Under the pieces are notes generated by a model. That model was not told the DNA's origin, made no database searches, and saw nothing but the letters and a program-made list of their open reading frames with translations. A stretch of 45,715 nt of DNA from Streptomyces griseoviridis (lineage in GTDB: Bacteria > Actinomycetota > Actinomycetes > Streptomycetales > Streptomycetaceae): positions 1-45,715 of the forward strand of contig BMSM01000040.1 of the NCBI GenBank assembly GCA_014649155.1, read 5' to 3'. Made by a program: the position numbers and the translations under genes. This document shows positions 9,874-17,431 of the stretch, piece after piece. Each line of letters starts with the position of its first letter. Positions within the stretch are counted from its first letter, which is position 1.

Positions 9874-9879
9874 TAACGT
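9874..9879 (+). promoter_or_regulatory. Candidate -10 box (TAACGT) for a leaderless transcript
   Basis: TAACGT fits the actinomycete TAnnnT -10 consensus and ends 6 bases before the ATG at 9886. No Shine-Dalgarno sequence lies in between, so transcription probably starts at or near the start codon. A weak inverted repeat, CGAGT-N7-ACTCG, lies about 30-45 bases upstream and may be an operator. Confidence 0.4.
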
Positions 9880-9885
9880 CCGCTC

Positions 9886-11298
9886 ATGAACGAGCACGCT
9901 TTCCGGTCCGCCGCGGCCGACGCGGCGGACCGCCTGGCCGACCACTGGCGGTCCCTGGCCGCCTGCGAACTCCCCGTGGTGCCGCCCGGCCCGCCGGGCA
10001 CCACGCTCGGGGTGCTTCCGGAGACGGCGCCCGAGCGGGGCGAGGACCTGACCGACATCCTCGACGACACCTGGCGCACGATCGTGCCGCAGCTGGTGCA
10101 CTGGCAGCACCCGAACTTCCTCGGGTACTTCCCGGCCGGCAACTCGCCCGCCTCCGTCCTGGCCGAGCTGGTCACGGCGGGTCTGGGGGTGCAGGGCATG
10201 ATGTGGTCGACGTCGCCCGCCGCCACGGAACTGGAGCAGCGGGTGTGCGACTGGCTCGCCCGCGCGCTGGGCCTGCCGGCCCGTTTCACGCACGCCTCCG
10301 GGCGGGGCGGCGGCGTCATCCAGGACTCGGCGTCGTCGGCCGCGCTGGCCGCCGTGGCCGCCGCCCTCGACCGGGCCTCCGGGGGCCGGTGGCGCGAGCA
10401 CGGTACGGAGGGCAGGCTGCGCGTCTACTGCACGGACCAGGCCAACCACAGTGTGCGCAAGGTGGTCCGCGTGGCGGGCGTCGGCGCGCCCGTCCTCGTC
10501 CCGACCGTGCCCGGTACCCACAGCATGGACCCCGCCGCCCTGGCCGGCCGCCTCGACGCCGACCGGGCCGCGGGTCTGGTGCCCGCCGCCGTCGTCGCGA
10601 CCGTCGGCACCACCGCCACCTGCGCCATCGACCCGGTGCCCCGGATCGGTGCCGTCTGCCGGGACCGCGGCGTCTGGCTGCACGTCGACGCCGCCTACGC
10701 CGGCAGCGCTGCGCTCTGCCCCGAACTGCGGGTGGCGGACGCGGAGCCGGACCTCGCGGACTCCTACGCCGTCAACGCGCACAAGTGGATGCGGACCGGC
10801 ATCCCCTGCGACATCCTGTGGGTCGCCGACCGCGGGGAACTGACCGGCGCCCTCGGCGCGACCTCCTCCTATCTGCGCAACGACGCCACCGACTCGGGGC
10901 AGGTCGTCGACTTCAAGGACTGGCAGCTCCCGCTCGGCCGCCCGATGCGGGCCCTGAAGCTCTGGTACGTACTGCGCGCTCACGGCCTCGAAGGACTGCG
11001 GGAGGTGATCCGGCACGACATCCGGCTCGCCGGCCTGCTCGCCTCCCTGGTCGAGCGGGAGCCCGGCTTCCGCCTGGTGGCCCACCGGCTGGGGCTCGTC
11101 GTCCTCCGCGCGGAGACCGACGAGATGACCCGGGAGGTCACCCGGCGCCTCACCGGGAGACCCGGCGTGCTGTGCACTCCCGCCGTCGTGGACGGCCGGC
11201 CGGTGCTCCGCGCCGCCCTGGGGTCCGCGTACGCCGACGAGACGACCGTCCGCCGGGTCTGGGACACCGTCCGGGCCTGTGCCCCGCCCGCGCCTTGA
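9886..11298 (+). CDS. PLP-dependent decarboxylase, aromatic L-amino-acid decarboxylase type
   Basis: 470 residues, group II amino-acid decarboxylase. The N-terminal third has the block with HPNFLGYFPAGNSP and SPAATELE typical of DOPA/tyrosine/tryptophan decarboxylases. Next come GGGVIQDSAS (PLP phosphate binding), HVDAAYAGSA (the Asp contacts the pyridine nitrogen) and NAHKWM with the Schiff-base Lys300 after His299. The expected reaction is CO2 loss from an aromatic amino acid to give an arylethylamine such as tyramine or tryptamine; the exact substrate cannot be read from the sequence. It converges with the glycosyltransferase-like gene, with only 21 bp between the stops. An amine from this enzyme could be an acyl acceptor for the aryl-carrier system at 13644, but that is inference. 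Confidence 0.88.
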   Translation: MNEHAFRSAAADAADRLADHWRSLAACELPVVPPGPPGTTLGVLPETAPERGEDLTDILDDTWRTIVPQLVHWQHPNFLGYFPAGNSPASVLAELVTAGLGVQGMMWSTSPAATELEQRVCDWLARALGLPARFTHASGRGGGVIQDSASSAALAAVAAALDRASGGRWREHGTEGRLRVYCTDQANHSVRKVVRVAGVGAPVLVPTVPGTHSMDPAALAGRLDADRAAGLVPAAVVATVGTTATCAIDPVPRIGAVCRDRGVWLHVDAAYAGSAALCPELRVADAEPDLADSYAVNAHKWMRTGIPCDILWVADRGELTGALGATSSYLRNDATDSGQVVDFKDWQLPLGRPMRALKLWYVLRAHGLEGLREVIRHDIRLAGLLASLVEREPGFRLVAHRLGLVVLRAETDEMTREVTRRLTGRPGVLCTPAVVDGRPVLRAALGSAYADETTVRRVWDTVRACAPPAP

Positions 11299-11319
11299 CG
11301 GGACCGCGCCGGGCGACCG

Positions 11320-12582
11320 CTACGCGGGGTGCGCCGCGCCGAGGACCTCGGTCATCACCGCCTGGACCGGGGCGCCGTCCAGCAGTTTCCCGAGTTCCCC
11401 GGCGCCGTGCCGGCGTTGCGCCGGGGTGAGGGAGAGGTACTGCTCGATGCGTTCGTTGAACCTCCGCCGGTACGTGGCGTAGAGCCCGCTGTCCTCCTGT
11501 ACGCGCCCGGCCAGCTCGGCCAGGGCGGCGGTCCCGGCGAGGTCGTCCTCCGGCAGCGGGTGGTCCGGCACCACGTCGGTGAACCGGCACCCGGCGTGGC
11601 CGAACAGCGTGCCGTCCAGGGCGCGCATGGTGAAGACGTGGGCGTAGTGCTGCTCGTGGAGGGCCAGGGGCAGCCGTCCCAGGGCGACCGCTTCGTGGAG
11701 TGCCGTGAGCCCGGGGGCCATCAGGTAGTCCGCGGTGCCCGCCGCCACCTGGAGCAGGTCCCGCTGGCGCAGCAGGCGGCAGTCGGCCCGGCCGCCTCCC
11801 GCGCTCCGCACGGTCCGTTCCCGGCCCTCACCGAAGGGGCCGCCGCAGACGAGGACGCGACGGAATTGGGGCCAGTCGCGCAGCAGGTCCGGAAGCCACT
11901 GGTGCAGCAGCCGTACGTAGGCGTTGTTGACGTCGAAGTCCAGGAGGAAGTTCTTGAAGCCGCCGATGTTGATCAGCAGGTCGTACTCGGGCCCGGTGGC
12001 GCCCGCGGCGTTCCGCGCGCCCTCGACGTCGATGATCGAGCCGGTCAGATGTATCTCGGGTCCCCCGCCCAGGGCGGCGAGGCCGGCCGCGCGCTCGGTG
12101 ACGCCGGGGAAGTTCTGGACGACGCTGTGGGTGGCGAGCAGATGGGCCGCGACCACCCGTTCGTGCGGTGACAGACCAGCCAGGTGCCGGTCGGCCGCCG
12201 AGTAGCGGGAACGCGGCATGGTCGCGCACACCTCGCGGATGCGGGCGGGCGGCCGGGTGAGCTGCCAGAAGCTGAACAGGCTGTCCACCATGGTCACGGG
12301 CCGCCGCGCCACGACGGACCGGACCACCAGTTCGGCGTCCATGACGGAGACCACGTGATCGCTGCCCCGCAGCAGATCGTCCATCACCGCCGACCTGGCG
12401 TCCCCCGACAGCCCGCCGATGTCGTGGACGGTGTCGAAGGCGTCGGGGTTGCGCCGGGCGAAGACCGCGGCGACGCCGTCACCGACGAACACCCGCTCGT
12501 GTGCGTGGAGCGGCCGGGAGACCGCGACGAGTTCGGCGACCGGACCGAAGCCGCAGTTCTGCGCTCCCATCACGATCCGCAC
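11320..12582 (-). CDS. Glycosyltransferase-like protein (GT-B type, possibly cytosylglucuronate-synthase-like)
   Basis: 420 residues from a GTG at 12582, preceded by GGAGGG inside the end of the upstream hydrolase gene (stop and start are 1 base apart, so translation is coupled). The N terminus GAQNCGFGPVAELVAV resembles the acceptor-side glycine loop of GT-B glycosyltransferases. The C-terminal half has LLINIGGFKN, VLVCGGPFGEGRE and a segment APGLTALHEAVALGRLPLALHEQHYAH, which fits the nucleotide-sugar-binding side (GLTAxxEA, then Pro and Glu/Gln positions). I recall similar N termini in nucleoside-antibiotic glucuronosyl/glycosyl transferases, but this is memory, not a search. It could act on an ansamycin or on a product of the adjacent cassette. 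Confidence 0.6.
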   Translation of the reverse strand: MRIVMGAQNCGFGPVAELVAVSRPLHAHERVFVGDGVAAVFARRNPDAFDTVHDIGGLSGDARSAVMDDLLRGSDHVVSVMDAELVVRSVVARRPVTMVDSLFSFWQLTRPPARIREVCATMPRSRYSAADRHLAGLSPHERVVAAHLLATHSVVQNFPGVTERAAGLAALGGGPEIHLTGSIIDVEGARNAAGATGPEYDLLINIGGFKNFLLDFDVNNAYVRLLHQWLPDLLRDWPQFRRVLVCGGPFGEGRERTVRSAGGGRADCRLLRQRDLLQVAAGTADYLMAPGLTALHEAVALGRLPLALHEQHYAHVFTMRALDGTLFGHAGCRFTDVVPDHPLPEDDLAGTAALAELAGRVQEDSGLYATYRRRFNERIEQYLSLTPAQRRHGAGELGKLLDGAPVQAVMTEVLGAAHPA

Positions 12583-12583
12583 G

Positions 12584-13426
12584 TCAGCGCCCTCCGCCGG
12601 TGGTCTCCCGCGTGGCGTCCGCCGCGCCGGCCGCGAGGGTGAGCACCTCCACGAGCCGCTCGGCGAAGTCGGCGGGGTACCGGGCGTAGCCGACGTGTCC
12701 GCCGGGGAACAGCTCCACGTCGCGGCCGAACCGGTCGGCGAGGACACGTGCCGGGCGGTGCACCAGGTCCTCGCGGGAGGCGTGGCCACCGGCCCACACC
12801 ACCTTGCCGGCCACCTCCTCCAGCGCGGCGGGGTCGGGTACGAAGCGGGTGAACGGCCGGACGAAGCGGGTCAGGAAGAAGTCGGTGTTGTCGTGCACGT
12901 CGGGGAGGGCCGGCGCGGGCCGGCCGCCGTGGAGCGCCCGCAGTTTGGTGAGGGCGGGGGCCATCCCCTCGCGGAGGTACGTCTCGCAGACGTCGTCGAG
13001 GAGCGTCAAGTGCCGCTCGGCGTCCGGCAGGATGCTCAGGACAGGTGGCTCGTGGGCGACGGCCAGCCGGATTCTCTCCGGCCGGCGGATGGTGAGTTCC
13101 AGGGCGATGAGCCCGCCCGAGCAGCTCCCGAAGACGTGCGCGGGCTCGTCCGGGCCGGCGAGGTGGTCGATCAGACGGTAGGCGTCGTCGGCGTGCTCCT
13201 CGACCTTCTGGTCCACCGGCGGGCCGTCGAGCACACTGCGTGAGTTCCCGCGCGGGTCGTACGTGACGACGCGGTGGCTCCGGGCCAGGACGGCGGCCAC
13301 CCGCTTGAACACCGCCGCGTCGGAGTTCCCTCCCCCGATGAGCAGCAGCAAAGGCCCCTCGCCCCGCGTCTCGAAGTAGAGGGTCGCGCCCGGTACCGCG
13401 AGCGTCCCGCTGTTCACTGGGTTCAT
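12584..13426 (-). CDS. Alpha/beta hydrolase
   Basis: 280 residues from ATG 13424-13426 with a CTGGAG ribosome site. Alpha/beta hydrolase fold: the oxyanion region LLLIGGGNSD, then YDPRGNSRS, the nucleophile elbow GSCSGG (serine in GxSxG), a late acidic residue and the C-terminal histidine in FPGGHVGYA. It resembles proline iminopeptidase/esterase-like hydrolases, but the substrate cannot be assigned. It leads a two-gene operon with the glycosyltransferase-like gene and is divergent from the ArCP-AMP ligase. In a biosynthetic setting it might hydrolyse a thioester or a protecting ester. Confidence 0.85.
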   Translation of the reverse strand: MNPVNSGTLAVPGATLYFETRGEGPLLLLIGGGNSDAAVFKRVAAVLARSHRVVTYDPRGNSRSVLDGPPVDQKVEEHADDAYRLIDHLAGPDEPAHVFGSCSGGLIALELTIRRPERIRLAVAHEPPVLSILPDAERHLTLLDDVCETYLREGMAPALTKLRALHGGRPAPALPDVHDNTDFFLTRFVRPFTRFVPDPAALEEVAGKVVWAGGHASREDLVHRPARVLADRFGRDVELFPGGHVGYARYPADFAERLVEVLTLAAGAADATRETTGGGR

Positions 13427-13465
13427 CACACTCCAGGGGCGAAACCGGTGTGGTGACACAGCGTC

Positions 13466-13487
13466 GCACGGCTGGAACCGGCCGTGC
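13466..13487. promoter_or_regulatory. Near-perfect 22-bp palindrome in a divergent promoter region
   Basis: The arms GCACGGC (13466-13472) and GCCGTGC (13481-13487) continue inward through GG/CC with one mismatch each side, giving 9 of 10 paired positions around a central AA. It lies between the start of the hydrolase (13426, minus) and the ArCP-ligase (13644, plus), so it could be an operator for both. No regulator gene is adjacent. Confidence 0.35.
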
Positions 13488-13643
13488 AGGGCGTGCGGGA
13501 GTGGGACCGCCGACTCCCCGAGCCCCTCCTCGCCCCCCGCGCTTCCCTCCGCCCCCGCGCGCCGGTCTCGGGTCGAGACGCATCGGGCATACCGGTGACA
13601 TCGGCTCCTGCGCTCGCCACGGCCCTCAGGCAAGGAGGCCCGG

Positions 13644-15488
13644 TTGACGGGCATCGACGTAGTACGGAAGATCCTCCGTGACCTGGGGATCGAAGAGGAA
13701 CTGCTCCGCGAGGACGCGCGGTTGCGCGCGCATCTCGGGCTCGATTCCGTCGACCTCACCCAGATCCAGCTCGACCTGGCCGAGCGCTTCGACACCCGCG
13801 TCGATCTCTGGGCGGGCCACGACTTCACCGTAGGGCAGCTCGCCGGCCTCGTCGGCGACCGCCGGCCCGGCGCGGGGGCTTGCGGGGAGTACCGGGACCG
13901 CGGCTGGTGGCGCCCGGAGTTCCTGGACGACACCGTGCTGAGCACCCGCCTGCACCCGGGCCACCGCGTGGCGGTGGTCGACGCAGAGCACACCTTCACC
14001 CGGGCCGAGCTGGACGCGGCGGTGTCCGGCTGCGCCGCCCGGCTGGCGCACGCCGGCGTCCGGCCCGGTGACACCGTGCTCGTGCAACTGCCGAACGACG
14101 CCCGCATCCTCGTCCTCACGTTCGCGCTGATCAGGCTCGGTGCGCGCCCGGCCCTCGCGCTGCCGGCCCTCCGCGCGCGCGAACTCGATCCGGTCATCGC
14201 GGCGTTGGAACCGGTCGCGCTCGCCGTACCGGCCCGGCAGCAGCGCTACGACCTCCTGCGGCTCGCCGAGGAGCTCCGCGCGCGGCACCCGTCGCTCCGC
14301 ACCCTGCTCGTCCCGGGGGCCGGCGGCCGGGCCGCCGGCCACCTGGACCTCGACCGTCTCGTCGAGCCCGGTGCCCCGGCCCCCGCCCACCCGGACCGGC
14401 GCCCCTCGGACACCGCCCTCTTCCTGCTGTCGAGCGGAACCACGGGCGCGCCCAAACCCATCGCCCGCACCCATGAGGCGCTGGGTCATGTGATCCGTTG
14501 CGCGGCGGCGGTGTCGGGGCTGACCCCCGCCTCCGTGTTCCTCGCCGTGCTGCCGGTGACACACGCCTTCGCCTTCTCCGCTCCGGGGGTGCTCGGCACG
14601 CTCGCCGGCGGCGGAAAGGCCGTACTCGCCGCCCCGGACGACGCGACCGCCGCCCTGGCGCTGATCGAGCGAGAACGTGTCACGCACTGCGCGCTCACCC
14701 CCGCGCTCGCCCGGCAGTGGCTCGCCGCCCGCGCCGCCGCCGGCGGCCTCGACCTGTCGAGCCTGCGCGTCCTGCAGGTCGGCGGCGCGCGCCTGGACGA
14801 ACAGACGGCGGCCCGGCTGGCCGAGGTCTTCGACTGCCGCGTCCAGCAGGTGTACGGCATGAGTGAGGGCCGGCTGCACTTCACCCGGCTCGACGACCCG
14901 CCCGAGGTGGCGTTCACCACGCAGGGGCGCCCTTCCTCGCCCGGTGACGAGACCCTGGTCGTGGACGGCGAGGGCCGGCCCGTGCCCGCCGGTGAGATCG
15001 GGGAACTGCTGGTGAGGGGACCGGGTGTCATCACCGGGTACCACGGAGGCGTGGCACCCTCGTCCTTCACCTCCGACGGCTTCTACCGCACCGGCGACCT
15101 GGTCCGCCGCCACCCGTCCGGGAACTTCGTGGTCGCCGGACGCGTCAAGGACGTGATCAACCGCGGCGGGGAGAAGATCCCGGCGGACGAACTGGAGGCG
15201 CTGGTGACGGCACACCCCGCTGTGCGGGCCGCCGCGGCCGTCGCGATGCCCCACCGCGTCCTGGGTGAGGCCGTCTGCCTGTATGTCGTGGGCGGTGACG
15301 AGGGAGCACCGTCCCTGCGGCAGCTCCGCGGGTACTTGGAGGACAGCGGACTGGCCCGGTTCAAGCTGCCCGAGCGGCTCGTCGAGGTCCCGGCGCTCCC
15401 CTTGACCCCGGTCGGCAAGACGGACAAGGCACGGCTGCGCCAGGACATCGCGGCCCGGCTGGCGACCGAGGGCCGGCCTTCACCGTAG
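13644..15488 (+). CDS. Aryl carrier protein-aryl acid AMP ligase fusion (DhbE/EntE-like)
   Basis: 614 residues. The TTG start is supported by AAGGAGG at 13632-13638. Residues 1-75 form a carrier protein with LGLDSVDL (phosphopantetheine Ser35). The rest is a DhbE/EntE-like adenylation domain: A3 motif LSSGTTGAPKP, pocket motif THAFAFSAPGVLG, YGMSEG, TRLDDP, the hinge and NRGGEK, and a C-terminal catalytic Lys in GKTDKA. It should activate an aryl acid as the adenylate and load it on its own carrier domain. The residue after the pocket His307 is Ala308, where 2,3-dihydroxybenzoate enzymes have Asn (Asn235 in DhbE), so the acid probably lacks a 2-hydroxyl. In most siderophore systems the carrier is a separate gene or fused to isochorismatase, so this N-terminal fusion is unusual. 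Confidence 0.88.
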   Translation: MTGIDVVRKILRDLGIEEELLREDARLRAHLGLDSVDLTQIQLDLAERFDTRVDLWAGHDFTVGQLAGLVGDRRPGAGACGEYRDRGWWRPEFLDDTVLSTRLHPGHRVAVVDAEHTFTRAELDAAVSGCAARLAHAGVRPGDTVLVQLPNDARILVLTFALIRLGARPALALPALRARELDPVIAALEPVALAVPARQQRYDLLRLAEELRARHPSLRTLLVPGAGGRAAGHLDLDRLVEPGAPAPAHPDRRPSDTALFLLSSGTTGAPKPIARTHEALGHVIRCAAAVSGLTPASVFLAVLPVTHAFAFSAPGVLGTLAGGGKAVLAAPDDATAALALIERERVTHCALTPALARQWLAARAAAGGLDLSSLRVLQVGGARLDEQTAARLAEVFDCRVQQVYGMSEGRLHFTRLDDPPEVAFTTQGRPSSPGDETLVVDGEGRPVPAGEIGELLVRGPGVITGYHGGVAPSSFTSDGFYRTGDLVRRHPSGNFVVAGRVKDVINRGGEKIPADELEALVTAHPAVRAAAAVAMPHRVLGEAVCLYVVGGDEGAPSLRQLRGYLEDSGLARFKLPERLVEVPALPLTPVGKTDKARLRQDIAARLATEGRPSP

Positions 15489-15765
15489 AGGCCGGGGGGC
15501 GGCGACGAGCGCCGGCCTGCCCGCCACCGGTGACGCCCGCTCCGGCACCGCCCCGGCCCGGGCCGCCCGCCGTCACCACCGCTCCCGGACCGGGGCCGGC
15601 CCGGACACGGTCGCCCAGGCGGGTGCCGGCGGGCAGTCCGCTCGACGCGATGTGCTCCACGACGTGTGCGGCCGTCCGGCGGGAGCGCGGGGCGGGGCCG
15701 TGGGTCGTGGGCACTGTCGTCGTCCGGTGGCTCCTTGTGGTCCTCCGTCCGCGGCGACAAGCGGC

Positions 15766-16668
15766 TCACCGAGGCCGGGAGCGAGGGGTGAGCGACCCGG
15801 CCGGTCCCAGCACTCGTCCGAGGAAGCCCCGCAGGTGACCCGCGACGACGTCGAGGTGGCTCTCCAGCAGGAAGTGGCCGCCGTCGACCAGGTGCACCTC
15901 CGCGTCCTCGGCGTCGCGGGCGAAGGCCCGCGCGCCGGCCGGGCCGAAGATCTCGTCGTTGCGGCCCCACACGGCGAGCACCGGGACGTCGCCGGTGCGA
16001 AGGAACGCGTGCAGCAGCGGGTAGAGCGGGCGGTTGTTCCGGTAGTCGCGGAACAGCGCCAGCTGGATCTCGTCGTTGCCCTCGCGGGAGACCAGGGCGA
16101 AGTCGTGCTCCCAGGTGTCCGGACTGACCAGACTCGGATCGGGCACGCCGTGCACGTACTGCCAGCGGATGGCGTCGAGGCTCAGCGCGGCACGGACGGC
16201 GGGTTCGGTGTCGGGGCCGGGGTTCGCCCCGTAGGCCCAGACGTCGCTCCAGAACGACTCGACGAAACCGTCCTCGTAGCCGTTGCCGTTCTGGGTGACG
16301 AGGGCGGAGATCCGTTCGGGGTGCTCGAGCGCGAGGCGCCATCCGATGGGTGCGCCGTAGTCCTGCACGTAAAGGGCGTAGCGGTCCAGGCCCAGGTGAT
16401 CTAGCAGCCCGGAGGTGAGTCCGGCGAGGGCGTCGAAGGTGTAGGTGAACTCCTCCACCGAAGGGGCTGCGGAGTGGCCGAAGCCCAGGTGGTCCGGCGC
16501 GATGACGTGGTAGTCGCCGGCCAGCAGGGGGATGAGATCGCGGAACATGAACGAGCTGGTCGGATAGCCGTGCAGCAGGACGATCGCCGGGGCGTCGGCG
16601 GGACCCGCCTCCCGGTAGAAGATCTCCTGGCCGCCGACGGTGGCGGTCCGATGGTGCACCGAGCCCAT
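15766..16668 (-). CDS. Alpha/beta hydrolase, haloalkane dehalogenase/epoxide hydrolase-like
   Basis: 300 residues from ATG 16666-16668, with AAGGGG as ribosome site. Motifs: HGYPTSS (oxyanion hole), then DHLGFGHS, and the nucleophile elbow VQDYGAP, in which the nucleophile is Asp103 as in haloalkane dehalogenases and epoxide hydrolases. These are followed by WGRNDEIF (acid) and GGHFLLESH (general base His). The reaction would be hydrolysis of a carbon-halogen bond or an epoxide through an alkyl-enzyme ester; the substrate is unknown. It is divergent from the CGNR regulator and shares with it a duplicated operator that overlaps its own ribosome site, so it is probably the main target of that regulator. 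It converges on the ArCP-ligase gene with 277 bp between them, where I see only a weak 7-bp AGGCCGG/CCGGCCT repeat. Confidence 0.87.
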   Translation of the reverse strand: MGSVHHRTATVGGQEIFYREAGPADAPAIVLLHGYPTSSFMFRDLIPLLAGDYHVIAPDHLGFGHSAAPSVEEFTYTFDALAGLTSGLLDHLGLDRYALYVQDYGAPIGWRLALEHPERISALVTQNGNGYEDGFVESFWSDVWAYGANPGPDTEPAVRAALSLDAIRWQYVHGVPDPSLVSPDTWEHDFALVSREGNDEIQLALFRDYRNNRPLYPLLHAFLRTGDVPVLAVWGRNDEIFGPAGARAFARDAEDAEVHLVDGGHFLLESHLDVVAGHLRGFLGRVLGPAGSLTPRSRPR

Positions 16669-16670
16669 AC

Positions 16671-16700
16671 CTAACCCCTTCAATAGTTCGATCCGGTTAG
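16671..16700. promoter_or_regulatory. Operator copy 1: CTAACC-N18-GGTTAG
   Basis: The inverted arms CTAACC (16671-16676) and GGTTAG (16695-16700) have 18 bases between them. The right half TCGATCCGGTTAG (16688-16700) is repeated exactly in copy 2. The site covers the ribosome-binding region of the hydrolase, which starts at 16668 on the minus strand, so protein binding would block its expression. Confidence 0.6.
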
Positions 16701-16725
16701 TTCTCGGCATGCAAGCACGGGTGAG

Positions 16726-16755
16726 CTAACCTGTCAAACAACTCGATCCGGTTAG
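16726..16755. promoter_or_regulatory. Operator copy 2: CTAACC-N18-GGTTAG
   Basis: Same design as copy 1, exactly 55 bases downstream: arms at 16726-16731 and 16750-16755, again 18 bases apart, with the identical 13-base right half at 16743-16755. It ends directly before the GGGAGG ribosome site of the CGNR gene, so the regulator probably also represses itself. Confidence 0.6.
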
Positions 16756-16771
16756 AGGGAGGTGGGGTCCG

Positions 16772-17251
16772 ATGGACCCGCTGCTGGACCTGCTCAACAG
16801 CAGGCCGCTGGTCGACGGCGCCGAACGGGACGCGCTCGGCGACCCGGACGGAGGCAGGCGCTGGGCGCGGGAACACGGCGGCGACGGCAGCCTCGCGGAA
16901 CTGGCGCTGCTGCGCGAGGCGCGCGACGCCCTGCGGGACGTAGTACGCGGAGACAGCTCGCCGGCCGCGCTGGCCCCGCTGCTCGAAGGGGTCCGCCAGA
17001 TCCCGGAGATCACGTCGGACGGCCTTCGGTGGACGGTCGAGACTCCCCCGCACGCCCGGCTGGCCGTGGACGCCGTTCTCGCCTGGGCCGCCACCGAGCA
17101 GCACATGCCCGGCCGGCTACGCCCCTGCGCCAACGACGAGTGCCGGCTGTTCCTGCTCGACCGCAGCCGCGCCAACCGCGCCCGCTGGTGCTCGATGGCC
17201 GCCTGCGGCAACCGCGAGAAGGCCCGACGCCACTACGCACGCACCCGCTGA
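16772..17251 (+). CDS. CGNR zinc-finger transcriptional regulator
   Basis: 159 residues. The C terminus contains the CGNR zinc finger: Cys pairs in CANDECRLF and WCSMAACGNREKARRHY, with the name-giving CGNR. The N-terminal part is a short ABATE-like helical domain expected to sense a small ligand. The ATG at 16772 follows GGGAGGTGG. Proteins of this family are autoregulated ligand-responsive regulators. The divergent hydrolase and the doubled CTAACC/GGTTAG site suggest it controls that gene and itself. Nothing shows what ligand it senses. Confidence 0.9.
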   Translation: MDPLLDLLNSRPLVDGAERDALGDPDGGRRWAREHGGDGSLAELALLREARDALRDVVRGDSSPAALAPLLEGVRQIPEITSDGLRWTVETPPHARLAVDAVLAWAATEQHMPGRLRPCANDECRLFLLDRSRANRARWCSMAACGNREKARRHYARTR

Positions 17252-17431
17252 CCCGTCCCCGCGCTGACCCGCCGGTGCCGGCCGAGGAGCGGGGCGATCG
17301 CCTGTCCGTCCTCCCTCCGGTCGGCTTCAGTGGCCTGTCGTCGCCCTTGACCAGGGGATGGCCGGACGGCCCTGCGCCGTCGGCGACTCACGCGTTACGG
17401 TCTGCTCGGATCACCATGAAAGCGGGGGGAC

